36,372 nucleotides of DNA from contig CAKPZU010000008.1 in assembly GCA_934215405.1 (NCBI GenBank), positions 1-36,372 of the forward strand, written 5' to 3'. The DNA comes from an uncultured Bacilli bacterium (GTDB lineage: Bacteria > Bacillota_I > Bacilli_A > RFN20 > CAG-631). Of this stretch, positions 17,558 through 25,751 are shown one piece after another. Below the pieces are notes generated by a model. It was given only the letters and a program-made list of their open reading frames with translations. It made no database searches and was not told where the DNA came from. How positions within the stretch are numbered: position 1 is the stretch's first letter; each line of letters starts with the position of its first letter. The translations under genes and the position numbers were made by a program.

Positions 17558-17566
17558 ATTATATCA
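17558..17566 (-). promoter_or_regulatory. Extended -10 promoter of ktrBA
   Basis: Minus strand TG-A-TATAAT (17566-17558). No convincing -35 is present, which the TGn extension can offset. Confidence 0.55.
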
Positions 17567-17655
17567 TAAAAATTTTTTTATTTATAATTAGTATTTATTC
17601 TCTAAAGCATTTAAAACTATTTTTATATTTTATATCAAAAGATAAAAACATTTTT

Positions 17656-17668
17656 AAGGTACAACCTT
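17656..17668 (-). terminator. Weak hairpin at the end of the oxidoreductase gene
   Basis: AAGGT-TGT-ACCTT on the minus strand overlaps the stop codon and is followed by AAAAAUGUUUUU. The stem is short, so termination is uncertain. Confidence 0.3.
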
Positions 17669-18642
17669 TATACTTCTTCAGGATATTTTAAGCCCCATTG
17701 TTTTCTAAAATAAGTCATCATATCCATAACATCCTTAGTATAATCTAAAAACATACAGTTCTTCTTTTCTTTAATTGCTTTTTCCATATCTAATAATTCA
17801 TATAATAAAGCATTAGATGTATCACCCTCATTAATAACTTCTACATTTGAACCATCAACATAAGTAATTGTAGCTTTTGTAGCCCTTGGATATTCCATTA
17901 CCTCAATATATCCTTTTTCACAAGATATCATGGCTCTTTTTGGTTGCTTTGAATGTAATGATAGCATTACTGTTGCCATTTGTCCTTCTTTATTTGTAAG
18001 AAGCAAACCAGATTGCTCATCAACACCTGTTTTAGCTTTCATTACCTGTGATAATAGCTTATTAGGATTAGAAATAAAGAAATAACGAATAAAGGAAAGA
18101 GCATAAACGCCAATATCAAGCATGGCTCCTCCTGCTAAATTCATATTAAAGAAACGATTATTCATATCATATTCCTTAAAGCTTCCAAAATTCATTGTAA
18201 TAAGATTTACTTTACCTAATTTATTAGAAGCTAATATTTCATTTAGCTTTTTATAAAGAGGCATATGATAAATAGTCATTGCTTCAGCAATAATAACATT
18301 CTTTTTATTAGCTAATTCTATTACTTCATTTAGCTCATCACTATTTAAGGTAATTGATTTTTCAACTAAGACATGCTTATTATTTTCTATTGCTTTTTTA
18401 ATAAAATGAAGATGAGTATTATGAGGTGTAGCAATGTATATGGCATCAACATTTGAATCAGTAAATACATCATCAATATTATCATATACCTTTTTAATAT
18501 TATATTTATTGGCAAAATCAATTGCTTTTTTTTGTGTTCTATTAGCAACAGAATATATATTTCTATTATTCTTTATTAGTGCATTTGCCATTTCATTTGC
18601 AATAACACCAACGCCTATTACTGCCCAATTAATATCTTTCAT
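17668..18642 (-). CDS. Gfo/Idh/MocA-family NAD(P)-dependent oxidoreductase
   Basis: ATG at 18642 (MKDINWAVIGVG) is favoured because the upstream ATG at 18660 overlaps the GGAGG ribosome site. The 324-residue protein has an N-terminal Rossmann fold (AVIGVGVIANEMANAL), YIATPHNTHLHF, VEKSITLN at the usual EKP catalytic position (Pro replaced by Ser) and GGAMLDIGVYALSFIRYF in the substrate domain. Family members oxidise or reduce sugars, inositols or related diols; this one most resembles the dihydrodiol-dehydrogenase-like branch. It is probably a single-gene unit. Confidence 0.88.
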   Translation of the reverse strand: MKDINWAVIGVGVIANEMANALIKNNRNIYSVANRTQKKAIDFANKYNIKKVYDNIDDVFTDSNVDAIYIATPHNTHLHFIKKAIENNKHVLVEKSITLNSDELNEVIELANKKNVIIAEAMTIYHMPLYKKLNEILASNKLGKVNLITMNFGSFKEYDMNNRFFNMNLAGGAMLDIGVYALSFIRYFFISNPNKLLSQVMKAKTGVDEQSGLLLTNKEGQMATVMLSLHSKQPKRAMISCEKGYIEVMEYPRATKATITYVDGSNVEVINEGDTSNALLYELLDMEKAIKEKKNCMFLDYTKDVMDMMTYFRKQWGLKYPEEV

Positions 18643-18705
18643 AAATAAAACAACCTCCATTTATTATCTTAATTATATAACCTATCAATTAATTTTTTAA
18701 CTGAG

Positions 18706-19395
18706 TTATTCTTTATATTTGTGATTTCTATACTGATATTTTTCAACTTCATATTCACGTATAGTTTTATACTTATTCTCGTTAGTTTCTTTCATTGAAA
18801 CTGAATCTATTAAAATATTTTTTAAATGTTCAAATTCACTATATTCATCTATTGATGCCATTACTAATGCATTTCTAAAAAACTTAGCATGATTTGAAAT
18901 AAATAAAACATTAACCTTCAAATTAATTTGTTTCATTAATAAGTACAAAAAAGTTGTGACTGCTCTAGTGTTTCCTTCTCTAAAGCAATGTATTTTCCAT
19001 AGCTTAGATATAATCAATATCACTTCATCAATAGTATCTTCATGTGACAATTTATTCCATTTTGTACTTTTAAATCTTTTGTCTAATGAATTTAAATCTC
19101 TATTTATATTTTTATACTCACTATATTTTACAGATAAACCTGTTAATATCGGCTCTTCTTTATAAATATTCAAATTTCTAAAAGTGCCAGCCCATTCATA
19201 AATATCTTTAAATAAAATTTTATGAATTATACAAATATCAAAAACAGAATTTATTTTTATTGGATTATCAATTATATAAGTAATATTTAATGATACATAT
19301 GTATATTCAACTTTATCTAATTTTTTGCTATCTTTAATGTTGAATTTATTAATTAATACATCTGTATTTGGATATAAGTATTTATCCCTTACCAT
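18706..19395 (-). CDS. Fic-domain toxin (AMP-transferase type)
   Basis: This 229-residue protein has the Fic fold. IYEWAGTFRNLNI precedes the active site, and the catalytic loop HCFREGNTR (136-144) keeps the essential His136, Phe, acidic Glu, Asn and Arg of HxFx(D/E)GNxR. It departs from the strict consensus (HPFREGNGRxxR) at Pro to Cys, Gly to Thr and the absent second Arg. Fic enzymes usually transfer AMP from ATP to a target hydroxyl; as toxins many modify gyrase or topoisomerase IV. No inhibitory (S/T)xxxE(G/N) helix is seen within the protein, so inhibition should come from the partner antitoxin. It overlaps the antitoxin gene by 7 bp (ATGGTAA). Confidence 0.85.
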   Translation of the reverse strand: MVRDKYLYPNTDVLINKFNIKDSKKLDKVEYTYVSLNITYIIDNPIKINSVFDICIIHKILFKDIYEWAGTFRNLNIYKEEPILTGLSVKYSEYKNINRDLNSLDKRFKSTKWNKLSHEDTIDEVILIISKLWKIHCFREGNTRAVTTFLYLLMKQINLKVNVLFISNHAKFFRNALVMASIDEYSEFEHLKNILIDSVSMKETNENKYKTIREYEVEKYQYRNHKYKE

Positions 19396-19709
19396 TTTGA
19401 AATAATCCTTCCAATTGCAAATTTTGCCGTTTCAATATCTATATCTCCTTTAGAATATAAATGTATTATTTTTTTTGCTTCTGGTGGTACCTCACCTCCA
19501 TCTACAGAATTAATAATATAGGCCAATTGTTCTGCATTAGTTTCATTTTCAATTTCATTGAGTTCAAATGGAATTCCTTTTTTTAAAACAATTTGTCTTA
19601 TATATAAATCTATAGCTTGCGACATCGATAAACCTATATTTGACAATATTGATTCACATTCTTTTTTTATATCTGAAGATATTCTTGCATGTATTACTTC
19701 ATTTTTCAT
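19389..19709 (-). CDS. Two-domain antitoxin: RelB/DinJ-type ribbon-helix-helix plus VbhA-like tail
   Basis: ATG at 19709 is chosen because AAGGAG lies eight bases upstream; the product is 106 residues. Residues 3-50 are DinJ/RelB-like (VIHARISSDIKKECESIL, GLSMSQAIDLYIRQIV, GIPFEL), a ribbon-helix-helix DNA-binding domain. Residues 58-106 (SVDGGEVPPEAKK, YSKGDIDIETAKFAI) resemble the small antitoxin fold of VbhA, which blocks Fic enzymes. The inhibitory Ser-x-x-x-Glu-Gly motif is altered to SVDGGE. It is encoded directly upstream of and overlapping the fic gene. Role inferred: neutralise Fic and repress the operon through the palindrome at 19732-19751. Confidence 0.75.
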   Translation of the reverse strand: MKNEVIHARISSDIKKECESILSNIGLSMSQAIDLYIRQIVLKKGIPFELNEIENETNAEQLAYIINSVDGGEVPPEAKKIIHLYSKGDIDIETAKFAIGRIISKW

Positions 19710-19731
19710 AATTACCACTCCTTGTCTATAT

Positions 19732-19756
19732 TGTATCACAAATGTGATACATTATA
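19732..19756 (-). promoter_or_regulatory. Toxin-antitoxin promoter with operator palindrome
   Basis: Minus strand -10 TATAAT (19756-19751), with no clear -35. Overlapping it, 19732-19751 is a palindrome with 9-bp arms TGTATCACA / TGTGATACA and a 2-base centre, placed over the transcription start. This is the expected binding site for the ribbon-helix-helix antitoxin. Confidence 0.65.
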
Positions 19757-19852
19757 AACGATAAAATTTAATTACATTAATAATAATTTTAAATAATTTT
19801 TTAGTATAAACTATGAGATTTTTTGAACTTTCAATAGGGCAATTAAACTTAC

Positions 19853-19957
19853 TGTGATGCTAGTATTAATGGTGATGCTATAGCTCATAAAAATATAACA
19901 TGCAACAATATAAATGGCGATATTATAAAATGCGATGGATATATTATTTATAAATAG
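19853..19957 (+). pseudogene. Short remnant of a repetitive GD/C-rich (polymer-like beta-repeat) protein
   Basis: A stop-bounded 34-codon stretch reads CDASINGDAIAHKNITCNN then INGDIIKCDGYIIYK and a stop. The alternating I-x-G-D / x-x-C pattern resembles the end of beta-helical repeat proteins with (N)GD and C repeats. A TAA stop lies just upstream in frame and there is no start or ribosome site, so it looks like the last fragment of a deleted gene. Confidence 0.4.
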
Positions 19958-19960
19958 TAT

Positions 19961-20794
19961 TTAATCGCCTAAAATTATTTTATCAATTTTTGAAAAGGAA
20001 TAATTGTTATAAATATTTCCCTCATCAACTCTTATTAATCCATTTTCAATTTTACTATTTACAACACTATTATTTTTAAGTGTTATAAATAAAATATCAT
20101 AAGAAAAATGATGCTCAATATTTATTATTTTAATATCATTTCTAGTTACAATCCCACTTGATGTTTGAAACTTTAAGAAATTATCCAATATATTGCAATA
20201 CAAATTACGTGATGGTGAAAGAATTAAATCAGCAGATTTTAATTTAGAAACACACTTCTTTATTTGATCATAATATGATGCTTCTCCATCATTTTTAATA
20301 TAGTCTAAAAGTGAAGGTATATCATTAAACCATATATCATCACTATTACATATTACTTTCTCTGCTTCTTCAAAATAAACAATTGGATTTATCCATAAAT
20401 TAGTATTTGTTACTTTTTTAATAATGTTAATTTGCCTTTTAACTTGAATAAAAGGTGACTTTAATTCCTTTTGGTGTATTTCATTTGTATATCTATCAGC
20501 TTTACTTGAAAGGAAATATCTTCCATCTTCTTCTATTACACCCTTCCAATGCTTTACTTCAATAACAAATACTTTATTATTATAAACAACTAATAAATCA
20601 ATTTCACATTGTCCATATATTGTGTTAAGAATAATATTTGACTTTATTAATGCATTCGGAAATGCTTTTTTAATAAAGTAGAAAGCATCGTGCTCTGCTT
20701 CTTCACCATATAGCTTTTCGCTTGAAACATAATTAAGTGGTTTCCCACCAAAAAATCTTTTAAATCCAACAGCTAATTTATGAAAAAAGCCCAT
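19961..20794 (-). CDS. NERD (nuclease-related) domain protein
   Basis: This 277-residue protein has an N-terminal NERD domain: GEEAEHDAFYFIKKAF, then GQCEIDLLVVYNNKVFVIEVKHWKG (split as GQCEIDLL and VIEVKHWKG), giving the D...E-x-K triad of a PD-(D/E)XK-like nuclease fold. An N-terminal hydrophobic/basic segment (MGFFHKLAVGFKRFFGG) may associate with membrane. The C-terminal ~100 residues are beta-rich and unrecognised. NERD proteins are thought to act on DNA, but their biology is poorly known. The ribosome site is GAGGTGA. It sits between the toxin-antitoxin pair and the defence genes. Confidence 0.8.
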   Translation of the reverse strand: MGFFHKLAVGFKRFFGGKPLNYVSSEKLYGEEAEHDAFYFIKKAFPNALIKSNIILNTIYGQCEIDLLVVYNNKVFVIEVKHWKGVIEEDGRYFLSSKADRYTNEIHQKELKSPFIQVKRQINIIKKVTNTNLWINPIVYFEEAEKVICNSDDIWFNDIPSLLDYIKNDGEASYYDQIKKCVSKLKSADLILSPSRNLYCNILDNFLKFQTSSGIVTRNDIKIINIEHHFSYDILFITLKNNSVVNSKIENGLIRVDEGNIYNNYSFSKIDKIILGD

Positions 20795-20925
20795 AGTATC
20801 ACCTCGAGTATTTCTATTTTATTATATCAACATTTATAAACTGAACAAAAGTGATTTAAAAATCATCTTTTTAATAGCAAATAAAAAGATACTATTATTA
20901 TAAGAAAGCAAAGTGATAATAAAAT

Positions 20926-22236
20926 ATGCTAAAGAAAATAATAACATCTTTTAAAAGTATTAATCATAAGCTATTTATTTCATTATTAATAATAGGATTA
21001 GTACCAACAATATATACAACCTTAAGAGTCTTTTATTTAGGTAATTTACCAGGTGATTATTCATATTCCATCGCTGGTCAATTATCGTGGGTTAGTTTAA
21101 TATATGAGGTTATAAATGAAGCTATTATATTACCTTTATTTTATTTTGTTGGGAAAGTTGTTTTTGATAAAAAAGAGCTGACAAATAGAATAAAAACTGG
21201 TTTATTAGTTACATTATTAATATATCTTGTTTTATCCTTATTAATCATTATTTTTATAAAGCCTTTGTTAGTTTTAATGGCTATTGATGCTTCAATAATA
21301 GATGCTTCAATTACCTATATTCGTCTTGAAACAATTGCTAATATATTTATAGTTTTACAAAGCTTTGCTCTTATAGGATTAATTACTCTAGAAAAAGAAA
21401 AGCTAGTTTATTCAATTACATTTATTAAGCTTATTCTATGCTTACTTAGTATTTGATGTTTTTTATTATCTACATTACCATGCTCCTTAAATTTAAGCGT
21501 TAATGGTATTGCTTTATCAAATATAATTGTTAATTTTATTTTATTAATTATAACTATTACTTTACTTTATAAAAATGAAATAAATATCTTTAATAAAGAT
21601 TAAATGAATTTTTCTTGGATAAAGGAATTTATTAATTCTGGACTTGAATCATTTGTAAGAAATTCTGCTTATATGTTTATGATTGTTAGAATGGTAAATA
21701 TTGTAAGTGAACAAGGAACATATAGGGTCGCTAATAACTTTATTTGAGAATGGCTATTACTTCCTATTCTTCAACTTCAAGAATAATGAAGAAAGAAGTA
21801 TCAACAAATAAAGATAATCTTAAAAAATAACTCATTAGGCTATTTTATGATTACCTTTATAGTTGTTATTATTTGGTGTGTTTTAATTCCTATATATAAG
21901 CCTTTTATGAAATATGTATTGAGCTATAGCGATGTTGATAAGTTATTTAATTTAGTAATGATAATATTTGGCTTTTATATTTTATTGGCTATTCAAAATG
22001 TTTTTGATTCAACATTTTATGGCCTTGGTAAAACGAACTATATGCTATTTGAATCAATAATTGATAATGTTGTATATTATGGAATAGCCTTTATACTTTA
22101 TAAATGTAATATATGGATCCCATCATTAGTTTAAATTACCTTATTATTTGGTATAGGAATGGCTTTTGGTTTTATTGTTTCACTATTTGCTTATTTGTTC
22201 TTATTAAGAAAATATAAAATATCAATTGTTAAATAA
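20926..22236 (+). pseudogene. Decayed MATE-family multidrug efflux transporter
   Basis: The intact parts are polytopic and MATE-like: LVPTIYTTLRVFYLGNLPGD, AIDASIIDASITYIRLETIA, LNLSVNGIALSNIIVNFI, LESFVRNSAYMFMIVRMVN, VANNF, NVFDSTFYGLGKTNYM. It is broken by an in-frame TGA (21454), TAA (21601), TGA (21745, where relatives have Trp), TAA-TGA (21784) with a shifted stretch to about 21830, and TAA (22132). Original exporters of this kind are about 440 residues, matching the 437-codon span. Both the TAA stops and the double frameshift rule out mere recoding of TGA. Its 3' end (SIVK-stop) is one copy of the 33-bp repeat. Confidence 0.9.
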
Positions 22237-22239
22237 AAT
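22207..22239 (+). repeat. Direct repeat copy 1, at the 3' end of the MATE pseudogene
   Basis: 33 bp that recur at 25317-25349 with 31 identities and exactly 3110 bp offset. The core is ATCAATTGTTAAATAAAAT. In the MATE frame it encodes KYKISIVK-stop. Similarity ends abruptly on both sides. Confidence 0.75.
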
Positions 22240-22286
22240 GTTTTAATAATATAGTGATTTTTCGCCACCACTGCTTAAAATTTAGT

Positions 22287-25148
22287 TTACATTACATATT
22301 CAAAGCTTATTAATTCATCATCAAAATTTCCTTGTTTTAATAAATCACATACTATTTGTGAATACTTTATCGTTACTGGATATTTAGAATAAATAATATC
22401 CGAACTATTAAAATCCATTTTAGTAAGGAACATCAAATCATCAACAACTTGATTAATTGAAATATTACCATAATATTTTCTAATCTTAAGTGGATTGCCA
22501 ATGCCTCTTTTATTATTGCGATATGTGTACCCCCTCAATATATCAGAAGATATTACAGATCCATCTGTCCAAACATAAGCTGTATCAAGTGAAGCTTTGA
22601 TTATAGTTCCTCTCTTTACAGGATAGCCATTGCATCTATTATTTTTAAAGCAGTAACAATTAAATTGTGTATACACACTAATTTGAATCAAATCAAAGTC
22701 ATCAATTCCTTCAAAGGCTTTCTTAAAGCCTTCGATTTCTTCTTTTTTAAAAGGATCACAACGGTGAATTACAATTCTTTTTAATGGTTCAATTCTTGAA
22801 GTTTTATAATATGTCGTTTTAATTTTTACTCCTAAGTTATAAGCTTCTTCCATTGATAAGTACTGATTTTTTCTTTGCTTATCCCTAACTGATGAAATGA
22901 TTAATTGCATTCCTCTTCCAGCACCATCAAACATTTGACTGCAGCCAACAGTTATTCCTTTAGAATCTCTGCCAAAACTCATTCCCAAAAACAATGTGTC
23001 CTTTGAAAACTTTTTTGGGTACCACGGCATTCCTATAGTCTTTGTGTAAATGCCTATCGCAAGATTAAAGATTTTTTTATTTATGTCATCACTAGAATCA
23101 ATACTATTTTCTTCTAAAAATTGTGTTTTGTATTTGTTGGCACAAGTTAATTTAATGTAATCATGTAAATCAAATTCCCCGTTTGTCCTATAAATGCCTA
23201 ATTTATTAGAAATGAAAAGCAATACAATATCCACATTTTTTTCATTATAAAGTTTTTTTATACCTCTTATACAAAAATTTCCAAACTCAAAAGCGTCTAT
23301 TTTATTAGAACATATTAACTGCGAAATATAAAAAGCAGGAAGACCATTATAGTCAAATTCAATTTGTTTTTTAAAAATTGAATTAAACCCTCGATACTTT
23401 GGAATTATGCTATTAATATTCTGCGTTGAATTTGTTCCATTAACCAGTAAATCAAGATATTTTTTTAGTTTGTTTTTATCATCTTCTGTACAAAAAACAC
23501 CCACTTTAATTTTATCATTAGAAAAAAATGTATTACGCGGTCCATGTTCATTAAGAAGCATTATTTGATTAGTACTATAATTATCATCAACTAGCATTTC
23601 TGGCTCATCAGAGCAATTATAATAATCTATACTTTTTTCTATATTGCCTAAAAAATTATTATCAAAATCAACAATACTATCGTTTACTTCAAATTTTAGA
23701 GAATTATTAAAAATATTATTGAATAATTCATTTCTTTTATCGTAATTTTTAATAGCGTACAAACTTGATTTTATTTGATTAATTTTAAATTTTTGAGCAT
23801 CATCAACTTGAGAATTATCAGGAAAATAATTAACGTTTGTTAAAAGACATATTTTTCCATTAAACAAATCAACGTTAATTTCAATGCCTTCTTTTATTGA
23901 ATCAATACAGTGTAAATATAGATTGTCCCTGAATACACCTATATTTTTCCTTCTAAAAAAAATTTTAATGCATTCTTTGATTAGTTTGCATTTGTTTGTG
24001 ATTGGAATTTTCTCATCGCAAATACTTACTTTTACAGCTAGTAAAGAATTTAGTGATAAATCAGCAAGGGCTTTTTCTTTATCACCAACAATATATAGAC
24101 TTCCTTGATATTGCATAACATATGCATCAAGATATTCTTCATTAAGTTTTCTAATTTTCTCATTTGTAATTGAATATGAAATTTTATAACAGTACGGATT
24201 ACTAATTAGTGGATTCACATTAAACTGAATTTTTTCTGGCTGGTTATTAACAATTAATTCAAAACTATTGTTTTTTAAATCTTTATACATTTCATCAATT
24301 ATGCTATTACGATTATTTTGTAGAGAATAAAGTTTAGAAAACAGATCATCAAATCCTTTAATAAAACAATAGCCAGAGTTAGGACTATGTTTTAGCAAAG
24401 AATCAATTCTATTATTATTTGTACAAGTTATGTCAATACTACACCAAATTATTTCAACTCCAAGACTAGAAAGCTTTTCTAGCAAATCCATTACAGACTC
24501 ATCCATTCCTGAGTATCCAATAACAATTAATGTTTTATATTTTGCTAAAATAACTTCATTACTGATGATATTAGAAAGATACTTCAACTCATTTTCTGTA
24601 TTTCTTAATGAATCATAATTATAATCACCATGTAATTTAATAATTTTCAATCTTGCATCTTGCAAAGGATTAATGCTATCAGACTGAATAGTAATATCAT
24701 AATTTTCATTCAATTTTTTTATCGACTTTTCTATCAAATTATCAAAATTTGTGGTCAAAACAGTATGTATTTGATTGCAAATTAAATAATTTGCAAAACA
24801 TAAATATCCATAAGAAGGTGATATATTCAAAAAACATTCTTTAATGAATTTCGAACGATCTGATGCGTTTGGAAAGCATTGTTCAAAATAATAAGAATAA
24901 GGGTTTTTCATATTAGATGGGTATTCTTTATTAATTATTTGGTTGAATTTTTCATCGTTTATTAGTGTAAAATCATTAATCTTAAATCCATGCTTTGCAC
25001 AATAAAGTCTCTTTTTAAATTCTAATACTAATTTACCTGCAGCCATACATCCAGCATCTATCGAACAACCAGCTCCAATTAAAAAAGAAACATCATTTCC
25101 ATTTGAAATTGTTAATTTATTAATTAAAGATTCCTGAGAATATTGCAT
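22287..25148 (-). CDS. Single-chain SIR2-APAZ-Argonaute (SPARSA-like) defence protein
   Basis: ATG at 25148 has GAGGTGA nine bases upstream, so it is preferred over TTG at 25157; the product is 953 residues. Residues 1-275 form a SIR2 NADase-like domain: GAGCS (25-29), TTNFD (132-136), LHGD (172-175) and GYSGMD (211-216), all expected active-site motifs present. About 290-510 is consistent with an APAZ-like N/L1 region. From about 515 (EPEML, then NEHGP and IKVGVF) short-Argonaute MID-PIWI begins: KYKTQFL (672-678) in the MID 5'-phosphate pocket, LFLGMSFGRD (719-728) and IVIHRCDPF in PIWI. The first catalytic Asp (GxD) is replaced by Ser (GMS), so PIWI should bind guide and target but not cut. 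Known relatives deplete NAD+ when a guide finds plasmid or phage DNA. No partner gene is needed in this fused layout. Confidence 0.88.
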   Translation of the reverse strand: MQYSQESLINKLTISNGNDVSFLIGAGCSIDAGCMAAGKLVLEFKKRLYCAKHGFKINDFTLINDEKFNQIINKEYPSNMKNPYSYYFEQCFPNASDRSKFIKECFLNISPSYGYLCFANYLICNQIHTVLTTNFDNLIEKSIKKLNENYDITIQSDSINPLQDARLKIIKLHGDYNYDSLRNTENELKYLSNIISNEVILAKYKTLIVIGYSGMDESVMDLLEKLSSLGVEIIWCSIDITCTNNNRIDSLLKHSPNSGYCFIKGFDDLFSKLYSLQNNRNSIIDEMYKDLKNNSFELIVNNQPEKIQFNVNPLISNPYCYKISYSITNEKIRKLNEEYLDAYVMQYQGSLYIVGDKEKALADLSLNSLLAVKVSICDEKIPITNKCKLIKECIKIFFRRKNIGVFRDNLYLHCIDSIKEGIEINVDLFNGKICLLTNVNYFPDNSQVDDAQKFKINQIKSSLYAIKNYDKRNELFNNIFNNSLKFEVNDSIVDFDNNFLGNIEKSIDYYNCSDEPEMLVDDNYSTNQIMLLNEHGPRNTFFSNDKIKVGVFCTEDDKNKLKKYLDLLVNGTNSTQNINSIIPKYRGFNSIFKKQIEFDYNGLPAFYISQLICSNKIDAFEFGNFCIRGIKKLYNEKNVDIVLLFISNKLGIYRTNGEFDLHDYIKLTCANKYKTQFLEENSIDSSDDINKKIFNLAIGIYTKTIGMPWYPKKFSKDTLFLGMSFGRDSKGITVGCSQMFDGAGRGMQLIISSVRDKQRKNQYLSMEEAYNLGVKIKTTYYKTSRIEPLKRIVIHRCDPFKKEEIEGFKKAFEGIDDFDLIQISVYTQFNCYCFKNNRCNGYPVKRGTIIKASLDTAYVWTDGSVISSDILRGYTYRNNKRGIGNPLKIRKYYGNISINQVVDDLMFLTKMDFNSSDIIYSKYPVTIKYSQIVCDLLKQGNFDDELISFEYVM

Positions 25149-25157
25149 TGCTTTCAA

Positions 25158-25331
25158 TCACCTCTTTAAAATATGTAATAAAATTATGAGTATAATTTAA
25201 TCATTTTATCTAATATTGATCAATTTCTGTAAAGATAACTTATATTCCATATAGTTTCTATTAAATTAACTTGTTCTGGCTTTAACCATTTCTTAAATTG
25301 ATTTATTTGTTTTGCTAAAAAATATAAAAAA
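25158..25331 (-). other. Leader region of the SIR2-Argonaute gene with a possible coding remnant
   Basis: Minus-strand frame from about 25354 to 25232 reads protein-like (LTIDFLYFLAKQINQ, FKKWLKPEQVNLIETIW, NISYLYRN, stop) with no start codon or ribosome site. It could be the tail of a lost gene. A TATACT candidate -10 lies near 25195; no good -35 was found. Confidence 0.25.
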
Positions 25332-25349
25332 TCAATTGTTAAATAAAAT
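25317..25349 (+). repeat. Direct repeat copy 2, overlapping the NUDIX 3' end
   Basis: Same orientation as copy 1 at 22207-22239, 31/33 identical. On the plus strand it still reads KKYKKSIVK-stop; on the minus strand it supplies the last codons and TGA stop of the NUDIX gene. Confidence 0.75.
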
Positions 25350-25751
25350 CAAATTATTTCTAATCATTTCAATAAATGGCTTATCTGCTTCGCAAAAATC
25401 AACTAATTTTAAATTTTCTTTATTAACCCATTTTGAATCAATATGTTCAGTTAAAGAAAGATTACCATCAATTAATTTACATAAATAACCATATAACGTA
25501 ATACTAAAAGGAAGAGCTAAAGAAGTGTATTCATAATAACTTTTACCAATATATTTAATTGGTTCAATTGTTGATTTTAGTTCTTCTTTTATTTCTCTTA
25601 TTATAGTTTGTTCGTGAGTTTCATTAGCTTCTACTTTTCCACCAGGAAATTCCCATTTTCCATCTAATTGTCTTCCTGGTCCTCTTTGACAAACAAAAAT
25701 TTCATTTTTATTATTAACTATAATAGCACATACAACTTCATAATGTTTCAT
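25332..25751 (-). CDS. MutT-like NUDIX (d)NTP pyrophosphohydrolase
   Basis: This 139-residue protein has a complete Nudix box: G38-x5-E44-x7-R52-E53-I-K-E-E57. Early residues VVCAIIVNNKNEIFVCQR and GKWEFPGG are typical of MutT/(deoxy)nucleoside triphosphate pyrophosphohydrolases that hydrolyse 8-oxo-dGTP, dCTP or similar. Its start lies inside the helicase gene (14-bp overlap), so the two are translated together and probably work together; relatives of this helicase also occur beside a NUDIX gene as far as I recall. The stop lies within direct repeat copy 2. Confidence 0.9.
   Translation of the reverse strand: MKHYEVVCAIIVNNKNEIFVCQRGPGRQLDGKWEFPGGKVEANETHEQTIIREIKEELKSTIEPIKYIGKSYYEYTSLALPFSITLYGYLCKLIDGNLSLTEHIDSKWVNKENLKLVDFCEADKPFIEMIRNNLILFNN

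Noticed and set aside
19389..19709. Antitoxin as an ordinary DinJ partner of a YafQ/RelE RNase
   Set aside because: No RelE-fold gene is adjacent; the overlapping downstream gene is clearly Fic, and the C-terminal half differs from DinJ.
20926..22236. TGA codons in the MATE gene as evidence for UGA = Trp recoding
   Set aside because: The same gene also has TAA stops and two frameshifts, other genes encode Trp with TGG, and TGA terminates the NUDIX and sigma-factor genes.
22240..22286. Terminator for the SIR2-Argonaute gene
   Set aside because: Only a 4-bp AGTG/CACT pairing with a large loop and no proper U-run; not supportable.
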